A DNA stretch of 64,000 bases from assembly GCF_014192395.1 (NCBI RefSeq), contig NZ_JACHXW010000003.1, forward strand, positions 363,054-427,053, written 5' to 3'. The notes below the pieces were generated by a model. That model ran no database searches. It was given only the letters and a program-made list of their open reading frames with translations, and was not told the DNA's origin. Both the position numbers and the translations under genes were made by a program. Shown here in pieces: positions 42,387-50,714 of this stretch; positions within the stretch are counted from its first letter, which is position 1, and the number at the start of each line of letters is the position of its first letter. This DNA comes from Paenibacillus endophyticus. Lineage in GTDB: Bacteria > Bacillota > Bacilli > Paenibacillales > Paenibacillaceae.

Positions 42387-43535
42387 CTAATGAATACTGC
42401 TTAGATCCTCCACAAGCAGCAATCCGCCGCCGCCATGAAGACGGTGGCCGCTCTCGACATGCAGGATGATTGCTCGCCGCAATCCTGAGTCCTTTTTTGC
42501 TGTTGACAGGTCAAGCTTGTCTGTTCCGAACACTCTTTCATACGTTTCACGATCATCCGACCGCACCGGGAACAAATGAAGCATCTTCTGGAAAGCAGAA
42601 ATATTAGAAGCTTCGGGAACGAGCTGGGCGAGCTGAGGGTCCAGCAGCCACGAAACGCAAACGAACGAGGCAATCGACTGCTCCGGCATCCTATCATGAT
42701 AGAATGAAATCGCACGAGCAACCGATTCCTTGCATGACTGCGGTGTCATTGGGCTCCCCTCCGGAATGTGAATTTCCAGCGCGGAATCTCCTCGTTGAAT
42801 GACGATACGCCACTCGTCGGTGGATAGCGTTACAGTCGTATTCTCTGCGAAGCCGCTTGGAAGAATAGGGTTTCCAGTATAGCTGTCATGCGTCTGCTCG
42901 TAATTGGAGGTCCAGCCCTGCTCGGCTTCCCACTGCCCGTTCGTGCCGTCCACTCTTCCGTCTTGGCGATAAGCGATTCCCTGCTCGGATAGGAGGATCA
43001 CTTGGCCATTGTTCACATTGCGCAGTCCGATAACAGCTTGATCGAATGCCTTCCGTATAAATTGCAGCCGTCCGAGCCGATGTAGCTTCCCTCCCATATG
43101 GTTAAGCAGCCAGGCTAAGTTGCCAAGACCCCAAGCTCCTTTTTCCTCGTAATGATGCTTCATCCAGATTAATAAATCGTCCAACGTGTCCATTTGAACA
43201 TCCTCTGATATACCTTGTGAGCGATAATAGGCTGACATCCAATCCAGCAGGCCGAGCAGGAGAATAACGCTGAACATGCCTGCATGGTCCCCCATGGTCG
43301 ATCTTAAGTATGTCTCTTGATCCGCCACAAACTTGGGATAACCTTCCACCGCTGCCGCAAACGTATCGACATCGGTCTCTGATAAGGCATCAAGCTTGCA
43401 TTGCCGCAGCAGCTCAAGCAAACCTTCATGTCCCCGTACAATGACGGCCGACTCATACAACGCATCCAAAACCGTTGGAGGCAGGCGCAGCAATCTGTTC
43501 GCCTGTGCAATATAAGCTTCCGTTAAAAAATCCAT
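42387..43535 (-). CDS. Acyltransferase-domain protein with NAT_N and GNAT-like C-terminal domains
   Basis: 382 aa. The C-terminal half (residues about 250-380) carries LEIHIPEGSPMTPQSCKESVARAISFYHDRMPEQSIASFVCVSWLLDPQLAQLVPEASNISAFQKMLHLFPV (split), the pattern of the GNAT_C family found with DUF5596/NAT_N proteins. The N-terminal part is helical. The start is uncertain: ATG at 43535 keeps the core, and an upstream ATG at 43559 in the same frame is possible. Function unknown in detail. Confidence 0.7.
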   Translation of the reverse strand: MDFLTEAYIAQANRLLRLPPTVLDALYESAVIVRGHEGLLELLRQCKLDALSETDVDTFAAAVEGYPKFVADQETYLRSTMGDHAGMFSVILLLGLLDWMSAYYRSQGISEDVQMDTLDDLLIWMKHHYEEKGAWGLGNLAWLLNHMGGKLHRLGRLQFIRKAFDQAVIGLRNVNNGQVILLSEQGIAYRQDGRVDGTNGQWEAEQGWTSNYEQTHDSYTGNPILPSGFAENTTVTLSTDEWRIVIQRGDSALEIHIPEGSPMTPQSCKESVARAISFYHDRMPEQSIASFVCVSWLLDPQLAQLVPEASNISAFQKMLHLFPVRSDDRETYERVFGTDKLDLSTAKKDSGLRRAIILHVESGHRLHGGGGLLLVEDLSSIH

Positions 43536-43621
43536 TTCCCCAACACAGCTCCCCCTCATTCTAATCAAGCAATAGATCGTCCATGTCTGCAAGCTCGGCA
43601 TCGCGACGATATTCGTAACCG

Positions 43622-43792
43622 TTAAGTCCTCATGAAATATACTTCCGCAGCGAAGGACTGCAGCTCACCAAAGATATTGTTCGCCTCAGACCGTGCGTAC
43701 TCCTTCAAAGACAAGAACATTAATCCTATGAAAGAGGCCAAATGCAGCAATTGCCCAAAAAAGGGATGGAGCAGGGTTAATACCTGATCCAT
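43622..43792 (-). CDS. 56-aa ORF with a membrane-like segment, possible fragment
   Basis: ATG at 43792 with AAGGG directly adjacent. The product has a hydrophobic part (LLHPFFGQLLHLASFIGLMF) and then an amphipathic tail rich in Ala, Glu, Asn, Phe and Tyr, reading like a real protein C-terminus. Its first codons coincide with the terminator hairpin of the upstream operon, and the SD spacing is poor. It may be the end of a truncated membrane protein gene. Evidence is composition only. Confidence 0.25.
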   Translation of the reverse strand: MDQVLTLLHPFFGQLLHLASFIGLMFLSLKEYARSEANNIFGELQSFAAEVYFMRT

Positions 43793-43799
43793 CCCTTTT
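43759..43799 (-). terminator. Terminator of the ECF41 operon
   Basis: The arms AAAAGGGATGGA/TCCATCCCTTTT (12 bp) around 17 nt; on the minus strand the stem ends in six T. Confidence 0.8.
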
Positions 43800-43901
43800 C
43801 TATGAGTTTGATTTTACCGAACTATCCATTTCTACCTAGGCTGCTCTAATCATGTTAATCGTTTATCGTTGTATTGAGCTATGGAAAATTCAAAAAGCAT
43901 T

Positions 43902-44162
43902 TCAACTTACGAACATGAAGATTGCTGCAATGACAAATATTGAAAAAACGATTAAATGACTTTTCGCTTTTGTTTCAATCGTTCTAATGAACGAGAATAA
44001 GGACATTAAAAGAAAGAACATAACAAAGTTAATATCATTATCATTTTTATACGAGAAATAAAGAAAGAAGATAACGAATAGTGCTACAACGATTTCTATA
44101 ATCAGAAATATAGGATTGCGCTTTTTAATTTTGATTATAAGGTCCTCCTTCGCTTTATCCAT
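43902..44162 (-). CDS. Small membrane protein, third gene of ECF41 operon
   Basis: 86 aa with three hydrophobic segments (residues 17-37, 45-60 and 68-86), acidic-basic N-terminus (MDKAKEDLIIKIKKR). It begins 4 nt after the ECF41 stop, so it shares that transcript. The GGGGG before the ATG is directly adjacent and cannot serve well as an SD; an AAGGAGG lies inside the reading frame a few codons later. I do not recognise the family. It may be an anti-sigma-like partner, but ECF41 factors normally do not need one. Confidence 0.6.
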   Translation of the reverse strand: MDKAKEDLIIKIKKRNPIFLIIEIVVALFVIFFLYFSYKNDNDINFVMFFLLMSLFSFIRTIETKAKSHLIVFSIFVIAAIFMFVS

Positions 44163-44166
44163 CCCC

Positions 44167-45033
44167 CTATAAAAAGCGTTTCAATTTGTCCGGGTTTCTG
44201 ACAATGTAAATATGGTGTATAAGCCCGTTCTCCACTTGGAACATAAAGACTGAATCCACCTTTTGCCCATAATGAATAATAAGACCTAATTGACCATTGA
44301 TTTCACTGAGTGTAAATGTCCATGCTCCTCCTTGCTGCGTATTTTTGCGAACAAGCCCCAGAAGGAAACGGGAAACCGCATTTGGACTTACAATCGGATT
44401 AACTGCAGAAAATACCTTCCCGCCGCCATCGGAGATCAACACCACATCCTTGCCTAACATCGCCAATACCTGATCCACGTCATCCTGACCGAGCACAGAC
44501 AGAAATTGTTTCACCCATACCGCTTTTTCTGCCTCAAGCTCAACTGCCTCTTCCCGATCGAATGGACCTAATTTAACTCTTGCACGACTATACAGCTTTC
44601 TGCTGTTTGCCTCACTTTTATCGATGACCGCCGCTATGTCTGCATAACTGAACCCAAACGCCTCGCGCAGTACAAATACGGCTCTTTCGGCAGCAGACAG
44701 CTGTTCTAGAAGCACCAGCATGCCATAAGACAACATTTCATTGCGAGCTATCATTTCAAATGTTTCATCGGTTGAGGTAGGCACCGGTTCGGGCAGCCAT
44801 TCGCCAAAATATTTTTCTTTTCGCTTGGCCGCTGATTTGTGCAGATCACTGCAGCGATTAGTTACCATTCTGCACAAGTAGGCTTGAGGGGCTTCGATTA
44901 GTCCCTGCGGCTTTGCATCATAAACCTTTAAAAAAACGTCCTGAACGACATCCTCCGCATCCGAGAAAGATCCGGTCAGCTGGTAGGCAAGTGATAGCAG
45001 CAGCCTTTTGTATTGCTCATATAAATGCTCCAT
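44167..45033 (-). CDS. ECF41-type sigma factor with SnoaL-like C-terminal domain
   Basis: 288 aa. Sigma regions 2 and 4 (LAYQLTGSFSDAEDVVQDVFLKVY and LPAAERAVFVLREAFGFSYADIAAVI-type) are followed by a SnoaL-like domain (170-288). The three motifs that define the ECF41 group are all present: WLPEP, DGGGK and NPDKL (in RNPDKLKRFL). In ECF41 proteins the C-terminal extension replaces an anti-sigma factor. GGGAG is 7 nt before the ATG. It sits between the oxidoreductase (32 nt upstream) and the small membrane protein. An ECF41-like promoter precedes the operon. Confidence 0.94.
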   Translation of the reverse strand: MEHLYEQYKRLLLSLAYQLTGSFSDAEDVVQDVFLKVYDAKPQGLIEAPQAYLCRMVTNRCSDLHKSAAKRKEKYFGEWLPEPVPTSTDETFEMIARNEMLSYGMLVLLEQLSAAERAVFVLREAFGFSYADIAAVIDKSEANSRKLYSRARVKLGPFDREEAVELEAEKAVWVKQFLSVLGQDDVDQVLAMLGKDVVLISDGGGKVFSAVNPIVSPNAVSRFLLGLVRKNTQQGGAWTFTLSEINGQLGLIIHYGQKVDSVFMFQVENGLIHHIYIVRNPDKLKRFL

Positions 45034-45065
45034 TCCATCACTCCCTTCTATTAGAATTGGTAGGT

Positions 45066-46250
45066 TTATTTAATTGAGCTGCCTAAATTCCATACCAGCT
45101 GCTTGATTCGATAGCCCATCTTGCCTGTGATCATAAAATCCAACCCCCATTTATTTACCCACGTCAATCCATTCTTTGGACCAAGACCGATACTAAAGCT
45201 ATCCATATAGCTAGTATGCGTAGGCGCTGGATGTCCTTCCAAATCGGCTGCAACCACTTTGCCTAGCCGAGCGGCTTGAGGAATAGCTTCCTTGCAGGTC
45301 ATGCCATCCGTCTGGCCCGTAGCTGGATTAATAACTTTCGCGCAATCTCCAATGCTATAAATACCGCGAGCTCCTTGTACCCTGTAGCTTGCATCAATTT
45401 TCACAAATCCGTCTTGTGTTACCGGCAAGCCCCATGTTTTTACGATCGGATTGGGCATTAGTCCTAAAGTCCAAACACACAAGCCTACCGGCAGCTCTGT
45501 TCCGTCAGACAAGCTAAGTCTCCCCTTCTCCTCTAGAAGCACACGACTACGATGCACAACCTCTACACCATTTTCCTTTAGGATAGTCTCAAGCTTCACG
45601 GCAACTTTGTCAGGACCATCTAAAAATAATCTTTCATGCGCATTGTACAAACGGATGCGCACCTGATCGGGGTTTAATCCTAAATGCTCGGCATCTGTCC
45701 GTACATGATAAGCTAGCTCCGCGGCTGTTTCAATACCGCTTATACCTGCTCCCGCTACAGCAATTGTCATTAAGCGCTCTCGTTCGGTCGGATTTGTTTC
45801 TTTGGCAGCTTGCCTCATATTAGCAGACCATGCCGTCCGGATGCTTAAGGCATCTTCCAATGAAGCAAGCGGCAGTCCGCCTTGTGATTCATCCGGACAA
45901 CGGATCCTGCTTCCTGCTGCAACTACAAGTATATCGTAACTCAGCTCTTGTACGACATCCATTTGATCGCGCAGCAGCAGCTTACTCTCTGCTTCTTTAA
46001 TTTCCGTAACAGTCCCCTGAAGAAGCTCGACCCCTTCAGGAAACAACTGAGTAAGTGGTGTACGAATGTCTTCATCCGTTACCGCTGGCTTGAAGAGCAT
46101 AACCTTGCGAAGGTGATACTTATTTTTGTCGATGAGTATAAACTTCATAGACTGGCTTTTATTTCTATGACTCACGTTTTTGCGGATTTCATTCATTGCA
46201 TGGATACCCGCGTATCCCGCGCCAATGACAATACAGGTTAATGTCTTCAT
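45066..46250 (-). CDS. NAD(P)/FAD-dependent oxidoreductase (NDH-2-like), ECF41 partner
   Basis: 394 aa. FAD-binding GAGYAGIHAMNEI at residue 9, NAD(P)-binding IAVAGAGISGIETAAELAYHV near 170, and the C-terminal YSIGDCAKVINP motif place it with type II NADH dehydrogenase/pyridine nucleotide-disulfide oxidoreductases. There is a C-terminal amphipathic helix. The ATG at 46250 has TAGGAG at 8 nt. ECF41 factors are typically co-transcribed with an oxidoreductase, epimerase or carboxymuconolactone decarboxylase gene; this fills that role here. It is the first gene of a three-gene operon. Confidence 0.92.
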   Translation of the reverse strand: MKTLTCIVIGAGYAGIHAMNEIRKNVSHRNKSQSMKFILIDKNKYHLRKVMLFKPAVTDEDIRTPLTQLFPEGVELLQGTVTEIKEAESKLLLRDQMDVVQELSYDILVVAAGSRIRCPDESQGGLPLASLEDALSIRTAWSANMRQAAKETNPTERERLMTIAVAGAGISGIETAAELAYHVRTDAEHLGLNPDQVRIRLYNAHERLFLDGPDKVAVKLETILKENGVEVVHRSRVLLEEKGRLSLSDGTELPVGLCVWTLGLMPNPIVKTWGLPVTQDGFVKIDASYRVQGARGIYSIGDCAKVINPATGQTDGMTCKEAIPQAARLGKVVAADLEGHPAPTHTSYMDSFSIGLGPKNGLTWVNKWGLDFMITGKMGYRIKQLVWNLGSSIK

Positions 46251-46285
46251 GCTTTTCACTCCTAAATTCGTTTTTGTGCCTGTAT

Positions 46286-46312
46286 AACGATTTAGGAAAG
46301 CGTAATGTGACA
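46286..46312 (-). promoter_or_regulatory. ECF41-type promoter
   Basis: On the minus strand TGTCACA (46306-46312) is followed after 16 nt by CGTT (46286-46289), matching the known ECF41 pattern TGTCACA-N16-CGTC at all but one position. It lies 36 nt before the oxidoreductase ATG, so the sigma factor probably drives its own operon. Confidence 0.75.
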
Positions 46313-46325
46313 TATCTATGAGGAG

Positions 46326-47840
46326 CTAGAGTGCCAGCCTAACTACACGGCGATAATAGCCTATAGTTAGAATAGCAAACGCGAAATAAATAACCGTGTA
46401 TATCGCCATAGCCATCGCCGCCGGAAAGGCAATGTCTGACAACGTCAGAGCGGAGGCCGCTTTCACGGCGAAGCTGGAATGTACCAGTCCAATCGCCAAC
46501 GGTATTGTGAATACAAACAATTGTTTTCGGACAATGCCTCCCATGATCTCTCGCTCTGAGAATCCGAGCTGCCGCAGAATCGTATAAACGCCACGCTCCT
46601 GCTCCGCCTCCGTCATTTGCTTGAAATACAGAATGCTGCCCGTGGCGATTAGAAAGATGAGTCCTAGAAAACCGGCAATAAAAATGATTAGCCCGAACTT
46701 TCGCAGCGACTCCTGATAATACGCGTAAAAATCTGGAGCGGACGCCGAGTATGTCTTCGCAAATTTCGCATACAAACGAGATGCCGCTGCACGCTCGCTC
46801 GCATTTTCAATCTGAAACGCATCTAATCGAACAACATCCTGCCCAGATGAAGCCGGCATCCGCTTACGAATGGCATGCAGTTCTGCCTCTCTCATGACCA
46901 GTTGTCGGCCGCTCAAATGAAAGTTAACCGCATACCGATCAATTCCCTCTGCAATATGGATGACACTATCAGACCCGCCTGATCCGACATGAACCTCTTG
47001 TGGGTAATGGGCAATTCCCTGCTCGATGCTTACAGCTTTCTTCTGGCCTTTATACCAGATTGCCTCGCCTTGCCTTGGTATATCCATCTTTGCATCACTC
47101 GATCTCAACTGCTCTGCTGGAAGCAGCAATAGGCTGCGTCCTTCCTGACCACCGCTGCCAAACACGCCTGTCACACGAATCGCTTCGACTGGGTAATGAA
47201 CAAATTCAATTCCGTCCTTCTCCAATTGCTTGCGGAAGGCTAGGGAGTTGTTCTCCTTATTCTCAAAAATGATATCGTAGGGCAGCATGACTCGCGACTC
47301 ATTTTCAGCCGAGAAGTACAGCGAATAAAGCAACACACTTCCTTCCATATCATAGGAAGTAACGAGCCGTTCAACTAACCCCTTATTAAGCTTAAAGCTG
47401 CTGGAGGTCATACCGATCGGTCCGAATACATGCTTCTGCATATAGCTCTGAAAAGGCTCTCCGCTTACCTGCTGAACGATGTACCCTTGCAGCCTTGATG
47501 CGAAATTATCGTACATGTACGACTCTCCGGGCATGCGTACCACTGGCGGGAATACATCGAAGACACTTTCCTTCAGGGAAATCGGACGCCTGGATGAATC
47601 CAATAAATAGCTAGCATCTGTTGGCTCACGCACTTCAAAGCCGGTCGTATGCGTCAATACATTTTCGATCGTAACAGGCGTACCGAAAGGGTTCGTTAAT
47701 CGATAACCATCGAGGTACTTTTCAATATTATCTTGCAGTGAAGTTTGCCCTTGATCGACAAGCTGCATTATCGCAGCCGCTGTGAACACTTTTGAAATAG
47801 AAGCAATTCGGAAGGTGGAGTGGCTGGCATCGACTCGTGT
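46326..47840 (-). pseudogene. Chimeric remnant: serine hydrolase head fused to BceB/FtsX-like permease tail
   Basis: The open frame runs from the in-frame stop at 47841-47843 to 46326. It begins in the middle of a class C serine hydrolase (the SxxK motif, SHSTFRIASISK, is the first recognisable part and about 60 residues are missing before it) and continues to about residue 150. It then switches without a stop to the extracellular and membrane part of a BceB/FtsX-like permease, which has EAEQERGVYTILRQLGFSEREIMGG near the end. If translation begins at GTG 47789, the catalytic Ser-Lys pair is lost. Two decayed genes joined by a deletion best explain this. Confidence 0.7.
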
Positions 47841-48004
47841 CTAATTGTATGTCTTGCAGCCCTCACTGTCGTACGAATCTGATGATAAACCAAGGGGCTA
47901 CTATTACATTTTTGTCACATTCAATTGGGTTTGCTTGTTGGAATAAAATAGTTGTTTTTGTCCACATTAATAAGGCTAGTCCACATACAAAGGAGTTACT
48001 AAAC

Positions 48005-48655
48005 TTGAAAAAAAGATTCCCAGTGTCGATGTTACTGATTATGTTACTCGTATTCAGCTTGTCCCCATTAAGCGCACAAGCTTATGGAACCGAGCAAGGC
48101 GCCAGGTCATGTTTACAGCCTAAGCAAGTACAGCTTCAGCAAAATCTAAGGAAGCTGTGGATTGATCACGCGATTTGGACAAGGAGTTATATCGTGAGCG
48201 CCCTTGCAGGATTAATGGATCAACAGGACGTGCTGGCGAGACTGATACAAAATCAGCAAGACATCGGAAACGCGATCAAGCCTTATTACGGGGAAGAGGC
48301 GGGCAACAAGCTCGCTGAACTGTTGAAGGAGCATATCCTTATTGCAGGAAAGGTTGTCGATGCGGCAAAAAGCGGTAATCAAGCCGATTTGAAAAAACAT
48401 AATGAAGAGTGGTACCGGAACGCCGACGATATCGCCAAGTTCCTAAGCAGCGCCAACCCGAACTGGTCAGAGAAAGAACTGCAAGAGCTTTTGTACACCC
48501 ATTTGCAATTGCTGACGGATCAGGTCACGGCAAGGATATCGAAGGACTGGAAAGCGGATATCATTGCCTTCGACAAAGGGGAAGATCATATTATCATGCT
48601 TGCTGACGCCCTTGCTGAAGGGATTGTGAAGCAGTTCCCTGAGAAATTTAAATAA
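48005..48655 (+). CDS. Secreted helical protein of unknown function
   Basis: 216 aa from TTG at 48005, 9 nt after AAAGGAG. A signal peptide (KKRFPVSMLLIMLLVFSLSPLSAQA) is followed by a purely helical acidic protein with repeated heptad-like helices (LRKLWIDHAIWTRSYIVSALAGL, LARLIQNQQDIGNAI, WYRNADDIAKFLSSANP, LLTDQVTARISKDW), suggesting an exported four-helix bundle. I do not know the family, though similar exported proteins are common in Bacillales. Gene direction is opposite to the pseudogene and the fhuF-like gene. Confidence 0.7.
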   Translation: MKKRFPVSMLLIMLLVFSLSPLSAQAYGTEQGARSCLQPKQVQLQQNLRKLWIDHAIWTRSYIVSALAGLMDQQDVLARLIQNQQDIGNAIKPYYGEEAGNKLAELLKEHILIAGKVVDAAKSGNQADLKKHNEEWYRNADDIAKFLSSANPNWSEKELQELLYTHLQLLTDQVTARISKDWKADIIAFDKGEDHIIMLADALAEGIVKQFPEKFK

Positions 48656-48717
48656 ATTTGCCCGAATGGCGATCGTTATAATCCAGTTAGGGCAGGTATT
48701 TCAAACCGCATAACAAG

Positions 48718-48883
48718 GAAGGAGCATCCCGAAGGGTGCTCCGCATGCTTAGAAACCGACATTTTTTCAAAACGATAGGTTTCCGATTTGTATACTAAGG
48801 AGACAGCTTCGCTGTCCTTCCTATTCAATTTGGCGTTCAACGCAATAAAGCCTGTCGAGACAAGCTTGACAGGCTTTATTGCG
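48718..48883. repeat. Cluster of intergenic hairpins
   Basis: Stems lie at 48721-48742 (GGAGCAtCCC/GGGTGCTCC), 48802-48824 (GACAGC/GCTGTC region, imperfect), and a perfect 16-bp stem at 48841-48856 with 48868-48883 (CGCAATAAAGCCTGTC and its complement). None has a clean T-run on its own. They fill the space between the convergent secreted protein and fhuF-like genes. Confidence 0.6.
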
Positions 48884-48919
48884 TCTTGGCCGTCCATTTT
48901 CGCACGAATGCTATCCTTC

Positions 48920-49696
48920 TCAGCTAACTGGTTTCGGGCAAGCTCTGCAGCATTCTGGAGACATCTCATCATAAAAGCAGCAGGTTTTGCGCTTATAGGC
49001 TGCCTGTTTGCCGGTCTGGTCTGTGCTCTTTCCACGAATAAACATCTTTAGTGGATTCCTTCGTTCTCCGAATAAGCTTGGAGATGCCTTCTCTGTAATA
49101 AACTTAAAATCATCATGCAGCCTCATTAAGATGAACGGATCCTCTTCATCCTCTAACCCATCCTCATACAATGGGATAATCCTGACCATTGCATTCTCCC
49201 ATAGCACTGCCCGAGGCACCTGCCCAACTATAGACAAGGAATGAAATAATGGGGTGAGATGCTCCTCGAATAGTTGACGCATCACTTGATCCCGCCACTC
49301 TGCCCGCTTCCCTGCTTCTGGTTCAGTGACATTCCAACCGTCTAAGCTCAAATGAGGAAATCTAGAATGGCTTTGAAGATATTCGCTGTCGCTAGGCGAA
49401 ACCAACCGACAGTGGCTCGGCGCAAGCTCCAAGCCCTTATCCATTACCGTCATTGCATAGAGGACAGGGGCAACGGTTAGAAAAGCATAACGCTTCGCGA
49501 GCATGGATGCTGTCACTCTTCTCGAAGGCGAGCCAATTTCCGCAGCCAGCTGATCCAAATAAGACTCGCATTTGTCCCGATCCAGCAATTCGCTTGATAC
49601 GATGAAGCGATCAGCGGGCAAACCATCATCACTTGGCGTTAGGTGATATCTGCTGCCTAAATCGCCCCACTCGGATGCTGATAATGTAACCGTCAT
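48920..49696 (-). CDS. FhuF-like ferric-siderophore reductase
   Basis: 258 aa. The C-terminus has Cys-Cys-x9-Cys-x2-Cys (CCFYDEMSPECCRAC), close to the FhuF [2Fe-2S] binding pattern; preceding parts (FLTVAPVLYAMTVMDKG, RMTASMLAKRYA-type) fit FhuF-family cytoplasmic reductases, which free iron from imported hydroxamate siderophores. The ATG at 49696 follows the lipoprotein stop by 1 nt, so the two are co-transcribed under Fur control. The SD is weak, consistent with coupling. Confidence 0.88.
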   Translation of the reverse strand: MTVTLSASEWGDLGSRYHLTPSDDGLPADRFIVSSELLDRDKCESYLDQLAAEIGSPSRRVTASMLAKRYAFLTVAPVLYAMTVMDKGLELAPSHCRLVSPSDSEYLQSHSRFPHLSLDGWNVTEPEAGKRAEWRDQVMRQLFEEHLTPLFHSLSIVGQVPRAVLWENAMVRIIPLYEDGLEDEEDPFILMRLHDDFKFITEKASPSLFGERRNPLKMFIRGKSTDQTGKQAAYKRKTCCFYDEMSPECCRACPKPVS

Positions 49697-49697
49697 A

Positions 49698-50714
49698 TTA
49701 TGGCGTACCCAGGAACACTTCCGCAACTCGATCTACGACCATGTTGATGGCAATCGGCCCATAATAAGCAATCCATACATTCGAATCCACATCATAAATT
49801 TGATTGTTCTTCACAGCCTCGACGTTTTTCCAAGTTTCCGTCTGCTGGAACTCTTCAACAATCGCTTTGAACATATCATCTTGTACAAGGAAATAATGAT
49901 CCGCACCTACACCCGGCAAAGCTTCTAAAGGAACTTGATAGGCCGTGTCCTTCTCCTCTAGTACCTGCTGCGGGGCAGACAAGCCAAGATCATTGTATAG
50001 AATGGATGCTGCGCGGTGGCTTGGCGTATGGATGCGAATGCCTTCATCCCGCGGGCGTATCAATGCCACTGTCTGTTCACCAAGCTTAGCTTTTAGTTCC
50101 GCTTTCAGCTTAGTCGTTTTCTCGTTATATTGTTCGAGGACGTCACTCGCTTCTTCTGATTTCCCTACGATTTTCCCGAATGTAGCGAGTGTATCCCGCC
50201 AATCCTCGTTAAAGTCCAGCATAATGGTCGGTGCGATCTTAGATAAGCTTTCGTATACTTCCTCCTGAAATTCCGTACAAATGATTAAGTCCGGTTCCAT
50301 GGCCGTAATGGCTTCCAGGTTCGGTTCATCCCTCGTACCCAGCACTTTAACGTCTGTAAGCTTATCCATCAAATAGGCAGGAAAGTCCGATTTATCTGCT
50401 GCTGCTTTCACGCTGCCCGCTGGCTGCTCGTTTAAAGTAACGAGTTGATCCACGAATTTGGTATCGAGCACCGCAATCTTCAAAGGATGCTGCTCCAGTG
50501 TTTCTTCACCCTTCATATGTTTAATCACGACAGGATACGCTGGCTGCGATGTCGGTGCTGCATTTGTATTTGAAGAAACATTAGTTGAAGCTGCTGTAGG
50601 ACTAGCCCCTCCCGAATTGTTGCCAACGCTGTTCCCAGTCGAGCATGCGCTCAACAACAGAATCACACTCAACATCAAACTAACCGCCAATACCGATCTC
50701 TTACTCCGATTCAT
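49698..50714 (-). CDS. Siderophore-binding lipoprotein with its own start inside the larger frame
   Basis: 338 aa starting at ATG 50714 with GGGGGAG at 8 nt. The signal peptide ends in the lipobox LLSAC, and a Ser/Thr/Asn-rich linker follows. The body is an Fe3+-siderophore-binding protein (IAVLDTKFVDQLVTLNEQPAGS, LEAITAMEPDLIICTEF, VEAVKNNQIYDVDSNVWIAY). A perfect Fur box lies 26 nt upstream. Its frame is open without a stop into the AraC gene upstream (see the 655-codon entry); the strong SD, lipoprotein signal and own promoter favour independent translation. Confidence 0.88.
   Translation of the reverse strand: MNRSKRSVLAVSLMLSVILLLSACSTGNSVGNNSGGASPTAASTNVSSNTNAAPTSQPAYPVVIKHMKGEETLEQHPLKIAVLDTKFVDQLVTLNEQPAGSVKAAADKSDFPAYLMDKLTDVKVLGTRDEPNLEAITAMEPDLIICTEFQEEVYESLSKIAPTIMLDFNEDWRDTLATFGKIVGKSEEASDVLEQYNEKTTKLKAELKAKLGEQTVALIRPRDEGIRIHTPSHRAASILYNDLGLSAPQQVLEEKDTAYQVPLEALPGVGADHYFLVQDDMFKAIVEEFQQTETWKNVEAVKNNQIYDVDSNVWIAYYGPIAINMVVDRVAEVFLGTP

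Larger units (their letters stand above)
43536..43901. other. 366-nt region between acyltransferase gene and ECF41 operon
   Basis: It contains the terminator of the ECF41 operon (43759-43799) and a 56-codon minus-strand ORF that overlaps it (next entry). The 43800-43901 part is A/T-rich and shows nothing else. Confidence 0.5.

Noticed and set aside
44167-45033. Small membrane protein as anti-sigma factor for the ECF41 protein
   Set aside because: ECF41 proteins carry their own regulatory C-terminal domain, and the 86-aa protein has no anti-sigma motif.
48676-49035. 119-codon minus-strand frame overlapping the fhuF-like gene
   Set aside because: It overlaps the better-supported gene in another frame, and the remainder translates the hairpin region.
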